Below are positions 21,532 to 36,500 of a DNA stretch of 64,000 nt, piece by piece. A program made the position numbers and the translations under genes. How positions within the stretch are numbered: position 1 is the stretch's first letter; each line of letters begins with the position of its first letter. The stretch is from Bolinopsis microptera (lineage: Eukaryota > Ctenophora > Tentaculata > Lobata > Bolinopsidae), in assembly GCF_026151205.1 (NCBI RefSeq), contig NC_087081.1:10293113-10357112 (forward strand), written 5' to 3'. The notes under the pieces are model-generated. The model saw only the letters and a list, made by a program, of their open reading frames with translations, did no database searches and was not told the DNA's origin.

Positions 21532-24500
21532 ATGCCTCGGACAGGGGACTCCATGCGTGGTTTGGCTGTCTTTATTGCAGATATAAGAAACTGTAAGTGT
21601 GATTTTGTTCTAAAGCAATAGTCGCTTTTGAATTTTGTACAATTCAACAAGAGTTTTGGAGTAACATTGGTACAACTGGTTGATTTTCAAATGGTTATAT
21701 TGTTTTGTAATCGAGTTTACAATCTTGCTGATAGTTTTTCTTCAGGCAAATCTAGGGAGCAAGAGAAAAAGAGAATTAATAAAGAATTGGCTAATATACG
21801 CTCTAAATTTAAAGGTAAATTTAAATCAACACATTATATTGTTTAAGTTCATAATATTTTATTGGTGTGTCTCTATTGCAATTGGTCTATTATTGTTGGC
21901 TTAATTAACCAAACTTAATTTTCCAGGGGATAAACAATTAGATGGGTATCAGAAAAAGAAATACGTTTGTAAACTGTTATTTATATTTTTATTGGGGAAT
22001 GATGTGGATTTTGGACACATGGAAGCAGTAGATCTGTTAGCCTCCAACAAGTACACCGAGAAGCAGATAGTAAGTTGATTTTATTAGGCAGTGAAGATGC
22101 TCATTTCTTATTTGTAGTTCAGTAGTGTTATTTGAGACACCGTTTTTCGCTAGTGTGTAAAATAGAAATAATTTTGCTGGCTAGACTGCAGACTTCATAT
22201 TGCAATTGTTATATATATAATATTGTCAAATTCGGTCAAATTATGGAGTTTTTTGTAGGTATTATGAAAACTCCAATATTTGTTTTCCAATAATTTCACA
22301 TCAATGTTTTATTTTCAGGGCTATTTATTCATATCAGTCATGATGCATCATTCAAACGATCTCTACAAACTTGTAATCCAAGCAATTAAGAATGATCTGT
22401 CAAGCAAGGACCCAGTTCACATTTGCCTTGCTCTCACTTGCATCGCTAACATTGGAACACCCGAAATGGCAGAGGAAATCGGAGATGAAGTCCCCAAAAT
22501 CTTAACGTCCCCGTAAGTTTGCTCATTATTTTTCTACATCAAGTTCTTTATAATCTATTGTTATGATTTGTACTACATTTATAGGCCTTGTTACATCAAT
22601 AACATTCAATTAAATATCTGAGAAATATAAGTTTAAGTCATAACAATTCACTGATGCAGACGGACAAACTCACTAACAAACAAATACACCCGCACACTAA
22701 CAAACAAATACACCAGCACACTAACAAACAAGTACACCTGCACACTAACAAACAAATACACCCGCACACTAACAAACAAATACACCCGCACACTAACAAA
22801 CAAATACGCACTAACAAACAAGTACACCTGCACACTAACAAACAAATACACCCGCACACTAGAGTGGTTCATTTTACCAAAAGTCGTTCAAATAATTAGA
22901 AATCATATCTTATTAGTTGCTCTATAGGATCAGGAACGACCAAAAAATTTTTTTTGACTCTAGTGTTCCGGATATGGTCCGCACATGCCACGCCCATTTT
23001 TAGTATAATAATTTCCTTGTTCCACGAAGATATTCAATTCCTCTGGTAACCAAACCCCTTCTGGCCTACTTCTGAACATATGAAGATTCGAAAACCAAGT
23101 CTACCTAAATCTGAACTTTCTGACTGCGTTGGAGAGTGGAGAACAATCGAGAAATGATAACCAGTCTCAGGATATAATCAAAGTTCAATTTGGAATCTTT
23201 TTGTATTTTTTTATGCTGTGTGTAAGTTTGGTGTGAAGCATTATTTTCTTTTCTAAAGCTAACAGTGTTAAACTAAATTGATATCAGTTAAAGATGATAT
23301 ATTTTAACAGGTAAAATTAATATAATTGACGATTAAGTGATATAAGAATGTGTTCAGGACTCTGAAAGTGTCACACTCCTATAGTAATGGTATGAAATGG
23401 TTAACTTTAGTCAAGGTCTCATGTCTCTACGACGTTCACTTTTGGCGCAGTGAATCCCGCGCTTCAGCGCAATGCGCAAACTCCTGCAGGAACTTCCCGA
23501 CATTGTAGAGACCTGAGACCTCGACTAAAGTTAACCATTTTCTACTGTTTATATTAGAGGAGCACACATTCAGAACTCCTTCCATACTCCTTCATGACTA
23601 AATTGACGATTTAGACAATTTTACCTGTATAAGAAACGCTATAAAAATGGGCGTGGCATGTGCGGACCATATCCGGAACACTAGAGTCAAAAAAAATTTT
23701 TTGGTCGTTCCTGATCCTATAGAGCAACTAATAAGATATGATTTCTAATTATTTGAACAATTTTTGGTAAAATGAACCACTCTACGGCGCACACTAACAA
23801 ACAAATACACCTGCACACTAACAAACAAGTTCACCCGCACACTAACAAACAAATACACCCGCACACTAACAAACAAATACACCCGCACACTAACAAACAA
23901 ATACACCCGCACACTAACAAACAAGTACACCTGCACACTAACAAACAAATACACCCGCACACTAACAAACAAATACACCCGCACACTAACAAACAAATAC
24001 ACCCGCACACTAACAAACAAGTTCACCCGCACACTAACAAACAAATACACCCGCACACTAACAAACAAGTTCACCCGCACACTAACAAACAAGTACACCC
24101 GCACACTAACAAACAAATACACTCGCACACTAACAAACAAGTACACCCGCACACTAACAAACAAATACACCCGCACACTAACAAACAAGTACACCCGCAC
24201 ACTAACAAACAAATACACCCGCACACTAACAAACAAATACACCCGCACACTAACAAACAAGTTCACCCGCACACTAACAAACAAATACACCCGCACACTA
24301 ACAAACAAGTTCACCCGCACACTAACAAACAAGTACACCCGCACATTAACAAACAAATACACCCGCACACTAACAAACAAATACACCCGCACACTAACAA
24401 ACAAATACACCCGCACACTAACAAACAAGTACACCCGCACACTAACAAACAAAAATGTGACACTCACAAACACTCACAAACACACACATACAAACAGACA

Positions 24501-27500
24501 GACAACATTGCACCCCAGGATCCCCGAACTTTATCCACCTCCTGCCAGTGACACGTTACACGGGGTGAAGAAGTGCGCCGCGCTGTGCCTGCTGCGCCTC
24601 TTTGAACTAAAGAGTGACAAGTTTACCCACACAGAGCTGAGTAGCAGACTTATTGCCCTGCTTTCTGATCAACATTTGGTTAGTTTTTTAACCCCATTTT
24701 TTGGGTTTATACAGTTGGTGAAACATAATCAAGTGAATTTATCAGTTTTGTCCAAATTTAATATTATAACCATTATAGCCAAATATTCGCAAGAAACTGA
24801 ACTATTACTACCATTTCAATTACAGTTCATAAAACAGTTAGTCTTGAATCAATATTCGTGTCAAGAGTTAATCATTTTTTATGCTCATTAAAGTACAATT
24901 TCATCATTTTGAAATATGCTACAGTAGAAATATGCTAGAAATATGCTAGAAATATGCTAGAAATGTGTTAAAATATGTTAAAATATGTTATTTAAGCATC
25001 TGATAATTGATAACACAGGGCGTAGTGACGTCAGCCTGCAGTCTAATACAAGCCCTAGTGACATTTACTCCTGGGGATTACAAGGGATGCGTTTCTCTGG
25101 CAGTTTCACGGCTTTCCAGGGTGAGTTCAACGTGTCTTGTGCTTTATCAGTGACCATTATCACAGCTTATCTCGTTACCATTATCCCATCAACGATTTCA
25201 TAGGTTTTGACATTACCTCATTATTTTGCCATTTACTTGCAAATAAAAGATATAAATAATAAATAAAAAGATATAATTACAAGATAATAATAAAAGACTC
25301 GTGGTAACAGACTCGTGGACATATTTTAAAGTAACGAAATTTTCGTTGAATGTTAAACCCAAAAAATTAATTGCAAAAATTATTATCGTGATATATCATC
25401 TCATAGACTAATTAATCAATTTATATTTTTCAGATAGTATCCAGTACGGATCTGAAAGATTACATGTATTATTTCATTGCAGCCCCGTGGCTCAGTGTAA
25501 AATTACTCCGACTACTACAATCTTACAGCCAGCCTGGTAAGTGTATAGTTAGTGTATAGTAACTAGTAAGTGCGTGTATAGTATGTGTGTACCATTAGTG
25601 CGCCACATGTGAAAATTATTGTACTACACAAGTTGTACGCAACTGCGTAATTGCGGGAATTGTCTATCTTACCTACAACTAACTTTAACAGAATATAATG
25701 ATCAATCGATACAAATTCCTTGTTCAATTAATGCCAAACTTAATCAGCTTCTCCCCCAATTATGTCTGATTAACATATTCATTATCTCTAATTGACCTGT
25801 TCTCCACAGAGGATGGTGCCGTTTACGAGCGATTAAAGGAGTCACTAGAAACGATTCTCAACCGTGCAACTGATCCCCCGAAAAGCAAGAAAATCCAGCA
25901 CACTAACGCGAAAAACGCTGTTTTATTCGAGGCTATCAGCCTTATAATTCATTACGACAGGTATTTAATCCCTATAAACCAGCCTTATAATTCATTACGA
26001 CAGGTTTTTAATCGCTCTAAACCAATTAATTGCTATATATCTTCTGGTTAACGATGCTTAACCAATTTGACGTGGTTTTCATCAAGAATGTTCCACGTTT
26101 CACAATAAAGGTTACAGACCAATGAAACGTGTCCTAATTTCATCTATATTTTCAGCGATGCAGCGCTCATGGTCAGATCTTGTAATCTATTAGGAGGCTT
26201 CCTCAACTCTAAAGAAACCAATCTCAGGTAACAAACACTTGTAAAAAGAAGTTATAAATATTGCTGATACTACATCACGTGACGTCACCACTCACCCTCA
26301 CGTGACGTCACCACTCACCCTCGCGTGACGTCACCCTCTTATAATGTTTCTTCAGAAGCAATTATCAAACTCCAATTGTTAACTGTTATTAGTACAACTT
26401 TACAATCTCCGTTGTTCTGTGTTCACTATAATACTACACGGGACTAGAATATTGTATAGCTAATAATAACAATAAATTGAAGTTTAATAACCGTAATAAC
26501 ACCACTATTAAGATAAAACTTATACGCAGCAAAACTTATTAATCTAAACATTCCAGAAATGTACTTTTATAAGTTAAGTAAGGACTGGACACTTTTGCAT
26601 ATAATTTTATCGATACAATACCCCCAGAAGTCAGAACCTGTACCACTTACCCATGCTTTTAGTTTTTATACAATTATATGGTCTACAACTTTCACCCAAC
26701 GTTATGCCTCATGATGTCATGATGTCGATATCAGATATAATATGTATATTCTATGGGACAAGAGAAACCTGAGGAGAGTTCGGACTACATCATTATACCC
26801 TATTTAATAGATAATATTATATTTAATAGATAATATCATATAGTATTAGTAGATGATATTATATAGTAGAAATATCATTATCGCTTATCACTGTAACATG
26901 TTACCTAACAATGTTTAGGTGCTGCAAATTTTCGTGATTTAGTATTATACGCTTTTCACTCAGAAAGTTCTCTCGATCTTTTACTTCTCAATTAATAATT
27001 TTAAAGTTGAGACAGCCTAGCGCTGGTAATCCGAAATACCAATCATATTTTCATGGATTTGATGTATCCGATTTCAGCTTTTTATTTTATAACTTAATAA
27101 AAAATGTGTCAAGTACATCATGCAACATCTACTGTTAATAAAATGTCGAATGCGACGCGTACTACACTCATTTGATGATGACTTATTCAGCATTGGTCAC
27201 ATACGTAACAACTCGTCGTCTATAATACATAAATAGTAAAGGCTTATATTTTAAATCTAGTATATAATTTAGTGGATTCATTTATACTGTTTTAATTGGC
27301 AACGATAAGTTATATTAGTCAACTGAAAACACATGTTCATTTGTTTAGTGTTACATTTTTGTCCATGAGCGAATATTCTGGAATAAACCTTGATACGCCA
27401 TCTTAGATAATTAGAGTTGTGTAGTGCATACACTGTATGTAGTGTATAATCTATAGTATATACACTTTACGTATAGTGTAGTCTGTAGACTACAAGTTGT

Positions 27501-30500
27501 GTAAGTAGGAGCGTTTTACACTGCCTAATGTACAGTCTATAATATGTCAAACATGTCACGTATAATATTCTTTAAATAGAGTGTGGCATTTGAATTTCCT
27601 AATTATTTAAGTGACCTTAAGGGGGGGGGGGGGGGGGGGGGGGCCAATGGGTATTTTTTGTGAAACTTGATTTCGAGATAGCAAGTTGACCAACAAACTA
27701 GGACCAGTGACCGAACTTTTGAGGGGGTCCCGGACCCCAACCGCCAAACGGTGCGCGCAGGGCAGCCTAGGCTATCCATTATCGGTATGAAATCTTTTAT
27801 CTAGATAAACAGATAAAAATTTAGGTTTTATCTAGATAAAACCGATAAAACCGATAATTTTTCTGCTGAAGGCCAAAGCCAAAATGTTTTCCAAATTTCA
27901 CAAAAACTGATTGTCGACTTTTATTACTGTTTACCAGTAATCTTGCTAAAGTACAATTTCCTTTCTTTTGAAAATATTAGAGCATCAGTTTTCTTCTCCG
28001 GGGAACAATAGTGTACCAGTTCTCTTCAAAACAGTAGACCAACGGTTTGTCGTCTCCTAAGAACAGTCGTGTACCAGTTCTCTTCAAAACAGTAGATCAC
28101 CGGTTTCCTTCTCCTAAAAACAGTAGTGTACCAGTTCTCTTCAAAACAGTAGACCAAGGGTTTCCTTCTCCTGAGAACAGTAACGCACTAGTTCTCTTCA
28201 AAACAGTAGACCACCGGTTTCCTTCTCCTGAGAACAGTAACGCACTAGTTCTCTTCAAAACAGTAGACCACCGGTTTCCTTCTCCTGAAAACAGTAGTGC
28301 AACAGTTCTCTTCAAAACAGTAGACCACTGGTATCCTTCTCCTGAGAACAGTAATGCACTAGTTCTCTTCAAAACATTAGACCACCGGTTTCCTTCTCCT
28401 GAGAACAGTAACGCACTAGTTCTCTTCAAAACAGTAGACCACCGGTTTCCTTCTCCTGAGAACAGTAGTGCACCAGTTCTTTTCAAAACAGTAGACCAAG
28501 GGTTTCCTTCTCCTGAGAACAGTAACGCACTAGTTCTCTTCAAAACAGTAGACCACCGGTTTCCTTCTCCTGAGAACAGTAACGCACTAGTTCTCTTCAA
28601 AACAGTAGATCACCGGTTTCCTTCTCCTGAGAACAGTAGTGCACCAGTTCTCTTCAAAACATTAGACCACCGGTTTCCTTCTCCTGAGAACAGTAGTGCA
28701 CCAGTTCTCTTCAAAACAGTAGACCACCGGTTTCCTTCTCCTGAGAACAGTAGTGCACCAGTTCTCTTCAAAACATTAGACCACCGGTTTCCTTCTCCTG
28801 AGAACAGTAGTGCACCAGTTCTCTTCAAAACAGTGGACCACCGGTATCCTTCTCTTGAGAACAGTAGTGCAACAAATACCAATTCTCCTCGAAACAGTAA
28901 AACATTTAAAGTGATTCAGTGAACCGTTTCCTTATCCTGTGGATAACTTGGAGCAACAGATTCCTTCTCCTGAAGACAATGTTTCACGCCTAGAACACTT
29001 ACGGAATTTAATTGAGTGCCCTGCCGCCTGCCGGTATTTTTGACTCTTGTTAACAGTAACATGCTCGTTCCTGTCTCCAGAATGGTTCAAGTAAGGTAGA
29101 ACGCCAGCACCCTAGCCTCAACTTCAAGATAACAATGTCAATAACTTTCTCTAGACTTCTACAGTTCTACAGTTCTACAGTTCTACAGTTCCATAGGTAT
29201 ACAAATGTAAATAAACCTCTTAAGCTCACATTTAAGTAAACTACCTCTTCTATCATACTATAAAACGTTTGGGACTGTTTCTTGGATTACTTGGGAAGGC
29301 AAAAAACACTAATATTTCTTTAAAATTTTACGGTATTGTGGCAGTTTTTTCGGTAATTTCTAGTGAATTTTTATACCGATAAAAATATGTTTTATCTAGA
29401 TAAACAGATAACCTTTTTTAACGAATTATCGGAGATAATTATCGGTAACGATTATCGGAGTGGATAGCCTAGGGCAGCCACGCCCATATTTTGTCCAAAT
29501 TAGGTCCAATTTAGCCAAATACCCTGAACTTGCCCAAAAGCCAGGTTTATAGTGCTCTACTTGTAGCTAGTGCAGTGGTCTCCTGAACTCGTATATGAAA
29601 TTTCATCAAGATTGGACAAAAAATGACTGAGTTATGGGCCAAAAACCATATGCCCATATTTGGGCATACGCACCAAATTTGGTAGATTTTGTCCCATAAA
29701 TTGGTCACTATCAATATAAAATATGAATATCTATATAAAATATGAAAATCAAATAAAATATGAAAATCATATAAAATATGAAAATCAATATAAAATATGA
29801 AAATCATATAAAATATGAAAATCAATATAAAATATGAACCTATGTTAACATTAGATATTTATAAATATTTAATGTTAACATAAATACAAAATATGATGAC
29901 TGTCAGTTATTGTTGTATATTATGTATAATGTATATTAGTATATTGTGATAATCATCTATTAGCCAGTAATATACAGTACGCTCTCTCCCTCACTCTCCT
30001 CTGTACTTATAGAGGGAGGGAAGGTGCCGGGGGAGGGGACCACATAAAGAGGGGACCACAGAGGAGAGGGGACCGCGGGGGGATCGGGAGGAGGGCAGAT
30101 ATTTACCTCGGTGTATTTAAAGTCATTGTTGTTTTACCTGTATCTTGTAACGTAATGATTAAATCACTTTTGTTTCAGATATCTGGCGCTGGAAAGTTTA
30201 ACTAAGTTGGCTGTGTCTGATTTTAGTAGGAAAGCTGTTATGAAACATCAGGAGACCGTTGTGCAAGCTTTGAAGGTACGTTCTCAGGGGGGCTCACGTT
30301 CTCAGGGGGGGGGGGCCGGGGGGCTCACGTTCTCAGAGGGGGAGGGCTCATGTTCTACGGGGGGGGGGGGGGGGGCTCACGTTCTCAACATTGTTCCCTT
30401 TAGTAATGTAACACCCCTGTTCCATGCCCAATGAACGATGAACGAGGATGCACACGAGGATATGATTTCCATAATTTCGTCGAAAATTCATATAGGTATC

Positions 30501-33500
30501 CTCGCGGTGATCCTCGTGCGATCCTTGTGCGATCCTCGTGGGATCCTCGCGATGATACTAGGGGGTGCACGATAAAAATAAACTTGCTCGGATTTTAAAA
30601 ATTGTTGTACCACTGTTTTCTAGAGACTGTTAAAATTTTCACAATACCAAATTTGTCATACCTTTTTGGAAAGATCAGTGATTTATTCGAATTTCATCAT
30701 CGTGCGATGAGGAGAAAACCCTCGCGAGGATAGAAATGTCCAATAATTTCATCGCGAGGAAATCATCCTCGTGGGAAATTGTGCACGATGATGATTTACC
30801 CTCGCGAGGATGGGTATTTGCGCGAGGATTTGGAGGCAATATTCGACGAATTTATGGAACTCGTATCCTCGTGCCCATCCTCGTTCATCGTTCATTGGGC
30901 ATGGAACAGGGGTGTTACACGTGTCAGTTAGATTGCAATTAGATGGTCAATGTAATTATCATGTGGGATATGTGGGATATGTGGGATATGTGGGATATGT
31001 GGGATATGCAATGTAGGATATGTGGGATATGTGGGATATGTGGGATATGTGGGATATGTGGGATATGTGGGATATGTGGGATATGTGGGATATGTGGGAT
31101 ATGAGGGATATGTGGGATATGTGGGATATGTGGGATATGTGGGATATGTGGGATATGTGGGATATGTGGGATATGTGAGATATGTGGGATATGTGGGATA
31201 TGTGGGATATGTGGGATATGTGGGATATGTGGGATATGTGGGATATGTAGGATATGTGGGATATGTGGGATATGTGGGATATGTGGGATATGTGGGATAT
31301 GTGAGATATGTGGGATATGTGGGATATGTGGGATATGTGGGATATGTGGGATATGTGGGATATGTAGGATATGTGGGATATGTGGGATATGTGGGATTGT
31401 TGGGATATGTGGGATATGTGGGATATGTGGGATATGTGGGATATGTGGGATATGTGAGATATGTGGGATATGTGGGATATGTGGGATATGTGGGATATGT
31501 GGGATATGTGGGATATGTGGGATATGTAGCTACTAAGTATAAAATTCTGAGTCTAGCTTGTACTTGATGAAGTCCAGAGAGCCATGTTTAATTTCATGTT
31601 TTATACGGGCATTCAGCTGCTAAATTCACTCAAAACACAATTCTTGACAACCACAATACACTTTAAATGTAAAATGTAAACCACTTAATTACACATAACT
31701 AATTACTCGCCAGAATGAGAGGGACCTGTCGGTGCGGCAGCGCGCGGTAGACCTGCTTTACGCAATGTGTGACAGGGAACAAGCAGAGGAGATTGTTGGA
31801 GAGCTGCTGGCTTATCTGGAGAAAGCAGATTATTCCATCAGAGAGGAACTGGTATGAATACACTTTCATGAGATCGATTAATTAATTTATAAATCGATTA
31901 ATCCATCATTGAGGATTTTTAAGGAACATGTCGTAAATGATACTTATTTTCCAACTCTATTCCAATTTAATGATTTACCACGAAATTTTGGGGAATGGAT
32001 GAGAACCACGGTAAATCGGAGTTTTGTTTTTTTTTGGGCAAAAATTAGTCCAGAATGGTTGACGTGAGTCAGACACGTAGAGTTATTTCTAATAAATATT
32101 TAAAAGGTAAGGTATGTAGTCTAGTGGCAATCAAATAGGTTTTCACTTAATTAATTGCCAATAGATTGTTAAAACAATCGGTAATCACACTGTATATATT
32201 AACATACACTATATATCGATAACCTTATATCTCCATTCGATAAACGGTGTATGTAGATATACGGTGTGATTTGACACTGTATATGGACATGTGATCCTTG
32301 TTATTATCAATATAATGCACCACATGAACTCTTGTCTGTGTAGTGCCTTTGCTCCTCTACCTGTTATCAAGAGGGGATCACATCGACTGTAACAAGCGTG
32401 CTGATACGGTGGATCATCGGCAAAAAGGATCGTATCATCAATAGCCATACAACGTGCGTGTCGATATACAGTGTATGTCGATATACAGTGTGTAAATCAA
32501 AACAATCTGATATCTCTCAACTGAAGCCTGACACTTTTAATTGTATAGCGTCAATTTCAGGACAAGGCTGAAATTATGTTGAATTTGTAATTTGATTTTG
32601 TGTTACAGCAAGCTGATTGCCAAACGCTGTCATGTGTCAAAACAAATACCCCCACTTTCACTAAGTCTAACATCAGAAAACAAACATGACTCTCGTGAAC
32701 TAACCAAGTCAACTTATTAGTCAATTACCAGGTTTTAAAGATAGCGATTTTGGCGGAAAAGTTCGCCCAGGACTACAAGTGGTACGTTGACGTTGTCTTA
32801 AACTTGATAAGGATAGCGGGAGATTACATTGCTGACGAGGTATGTGCCAAATTATACCTTGCACGCTTTATAAGATTGTTGGATTCTACCTTGCTTATTT
32901 ATATTAGGTTTGCGTTAAATTCTGCCTTGCATATTTTATTAGATCGTTGTATTGACAACTCATCGGTAATATATTTTGGTAATAGCAGAGGTTTCGTGAC
33001 TTAACGACCGATGCGCGATTGTTTTTGACTGTCAGCTCTTAAAAGGAATAATAAGTTACCGATGTCATGATAACTATGACCAGAAATTGTCAATTTAGAA
33101 GTGGTTTCGCACTCGTTCATGGATCAATTCTTAGGTGTGGTACCGTGTGACGCAGATTGTGATCAACAGAGACGATATTCAAGCCTACGCTGCTAAGACG
33201 GTATTCGAGGTAAGGCGCTTCCTGCATAACTCAATATAAACAAAGCTCGTTTAGATTCCAGGTCAGATGACAGTATACAATAGGTCATTATGTAGCTATT
33301 GCTAGTTTTTAGAGAGAATATTTGATGAAAGCGCTATAAACCCAGCACTTTAAAAGTGCGCGTTCGCGCGCGCGCACGCCTCAGTTTGATTGGCAAAGAG
33401 GGCGCGACTAAAATAAAATTGAGTAATAGTGGATAAGTGTTGTGATATTGGAGATGATATATTAAACGGTTAAACAATGGAACTTCTGCCATGAGTAGAA

Positions 33501-36500
33501 TTCAGCATTTCAATAAAAAAAATTCAGTAATGGTCCTTTCAGGCACTGCAAGCACCAACGTGTCATGAAAACATGGTCAAAGTTGGGGCGTACATTTTGG
33601 GAGAATTTGGAAATCTGATAGCTGGAGATGAGAGATCAGGGTAATTTAATTTACTTTTAAACGTTCTAAAAAGCTGATAAAATGAAACCTTATCCCTTTA
33701 GCTTGAGTAAAAAACTTTTAAGGTTATTACAAAATGAAATTGATTCTGCCTGCATCAATACGACTATACGTGTATTATTGGACGAATAAGTTCGGCTTTA
33801 TTTCGTCATATGGAGTACAGCTGTGGGCGAATGTACGAATTAAAATGCTTATGAAAATTGCTCAAGTCATAAAGTTCCTTTCTTCACTATTACCGGGGTG
33901 ATTAAGATGAATAAGTTCTTTTGTCGAATGAATTTGTAAAAGTTGTCGTTCAAACCAAGATTTTGTTCTCAGGCCGATAGTACAGTTCAAGCTTCTACAC
34001 TCGATGTTCCATCTTTGCAGTAATCAGACAAAGTATATCCTTCTCTCAACTTACATCAAACTCATTAACCTGTTCCCCGAAATTAAGGGAGATATCGAAG
34101 AGGTCTGTAAAAACTCCACAATCTTAATTTTATTACTACCGTTGTACCTAGTGCATTTCGTACACTGCACAGTGCACACATACCTGTATAAACTTTATCC
34201 TATTCGTCAAGGTCAGAACAAATAATTGAACAAAAATTGATTAAAAAGCATGAGCAATGCAAATTATAAAATTTGACAGGTTCTTGGCAACGATAATCAG
34301 CTGAGGAACTCGGATGCCGAGATCCAACAAAGGGCAATGGAGTACACGAAACTGAGTCAGATTGCCTCTTCTGATCTCCTGGTTAGATCTCTCTCTCTAA
34401 ATAAATTTATACTCTCTTAGTAATTATAGTTAATTAGTAGTTCTTATTCTTGAGCAGAAATCTTCACTCTTTTAAGTGGTATCATCCAAATTTGCGGATC
34501 AATTTTTGATAATATTTACATACCAATTTATAAAACCGATCAATTGATATTAATTTCAATGCACGAATTATATTTATATATGTACTAGATACATTTTCAG
34601 ATTTAAGTATAATTTATACAATTATTGCTTCTAGATGACATGTAATCTGCAAAGTGCACAACTATAACTTTAATAACCATAATAAGTTGCTTTCCAGGCG
34701 ACTGTCCTAGAAGAAATGCCTCAGTTCACAGAACGGGAGAGTAGCCTCCTCGCTAAACTCAAGAGGAAGAGCAACACCATGGTAAAAGAGCGGGAAGTCC
34801 CGGAAGGAGACAACACTTCTACTCAGGTAGGAGTTGTTTCTTGTTTTTTTTTGTGGTTATTAGTGGGGAGGTATGCAAATTTAGCTCATTGCCTCCCCGC
34901 GAGTAACAAAAAGCACGTGTGAAGCCCATATTTGGTTTGTTTAATGTTTTTTTTACACTGTTTCTAAGAGCACTGTTTGTGTTCCGCCTCCACAAATCAC
35001 AAATGACGTCATAGCACCCCTTAATGACGTCATAACACCTCCCATGACGTCATCACTACAACTAATAACACTAGAACGGGATAACCCTGTCTGCTGTGGA
35101 GGAGCCCTGTACAATACCCACTCCGGACGTTAACCTTGTTGAACTGGTACGTTTGTCATCTCAAATACATAATATGCTGCATGCACACATACAATTTGTG
35201 AGAAGGTGTATAACGTAGTTTTTAGCGAGCTGAATCCAGTGAAAAACAAACTGTGACTGAGCAATGAAGTTGGACATTTTATCCGCTGATCAAAAATTGT
35301 ATCCAGATAAAACCTGGAAAACTACATATTACACTTCAACACTGTGCTTTAACACGCTCATAGTGATGTTTAGATACAATATAGTAACATGTCTTAATAT
35401 CAATCTGATAACAAGGTTGCAAGTATAAAATGAATGTTATCGTCGTTACCAAGACGACACATGATATCAAATTGCACACTAGAGCGTTGAATTGTCGTCG
35501 GGCGCAGCTGATAACGGAGGCGCTAGTCTCCTCGATCTAGATTCACCCGGGCCCAACGTTGTGGAACCTTCTCTGGTAAAAGCTACCCCCTTATTTATGT
35601 CAAATACCTGCGCTTTGTATCGATACATGTGCTCGTATCAATATGATGAAGATTACATGTCTACAAATTGATTGCTGCCGAATGATTCAGATCGCTTGTT
35701 AATGCTGAAATTATTTATTAAATACTTGGAAAAGAATTGATTAAAACCAAATATTAGTGATACCAATGACTGATTTACTGGCTGTTATTAATGTTAAAAG
35801 TGATGAGGTACATACATACATACATGAGAGGGAAAGGGGAGGAGGAGGGAGGGGAGGACTGAGGAGGTGGGAGGGGAGGGGGAGGAGAGTAAGAGAGGGA
35901 AAGGGGAGGAGGAGGGATGGGAGGGGGAGGAGGGATGTGAGGGGGAGGGGAGGGGGGAGGAGGGATGTGAGGGGGAGGGGAGGGGAAGGGGAGGAGGAGG
36001 AGGGATGGGGAGGGGGAGGAGGAGGGATGGGAGGGGTAGAAGGAGGGATGGTAGGGGGAGAAGGAGGGATGGGAGGGGGAGGAGGAGGGATGGTAGGGGG
36101 AGGAGGAGGGATGGTAGGGGGAGGAGGATAAGAGAGGGAAGTAAAGACCGGGGGGGGGGGGGTGTAACCCAAAAAAACCCAACTCCTACCCAAGAAAAGG
36201 TAATACTGGGATTGGGTTTTTTTGGGTTTTTTAAACAAAATTTAAACAAAATTTTAGCCATTTCATTAATTGTATTGAATGTGAATTATTTCCCACTGAG
36301 TCTTACCTACGTGTTGTTCTCATGTCTTAACTTAATAGATAGTTTACATAGTATATAAGTGTGTTTATATTGATAGTATGTTATCACGATAGCAAACAGG
36401 ATGTCTCGTTCATCGAGATATAATCCATATGAATGCACAAAGTGGAAATGTGCCAAATGTGGCAAATGTGTTCTCCTGTCATGGAAGGAGGCTATGACGA

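Noticed and set aside
22667-24455. CRISPR-like array
   Set aside because: Units are contiguous with no unique spacers, in a eukaryotic intron.
23772-24551. Long frames of HTNKQIHP and YLFVSVRV repeats
   Set aside because: Products of a 24-bp intronic minisatellite. The true coding exon begins at 24549 in AP-2 alpha frame.
31022-31567. 181-codon GYV-repeat frame
   Set aside because: Produced by the 9-bp GGGATATGT array in an intron.
32209-32448. Minus-strand 79-codon frame in AP-2 alpha intron 11
   Set aside because: It lies inside an inverted-repeat element, with no domain and no splice support.
35741-36358. Proline-rich and glycine/arginine-rich frames on both strands
   Set aside because: Composition artefact of the GGA tract.
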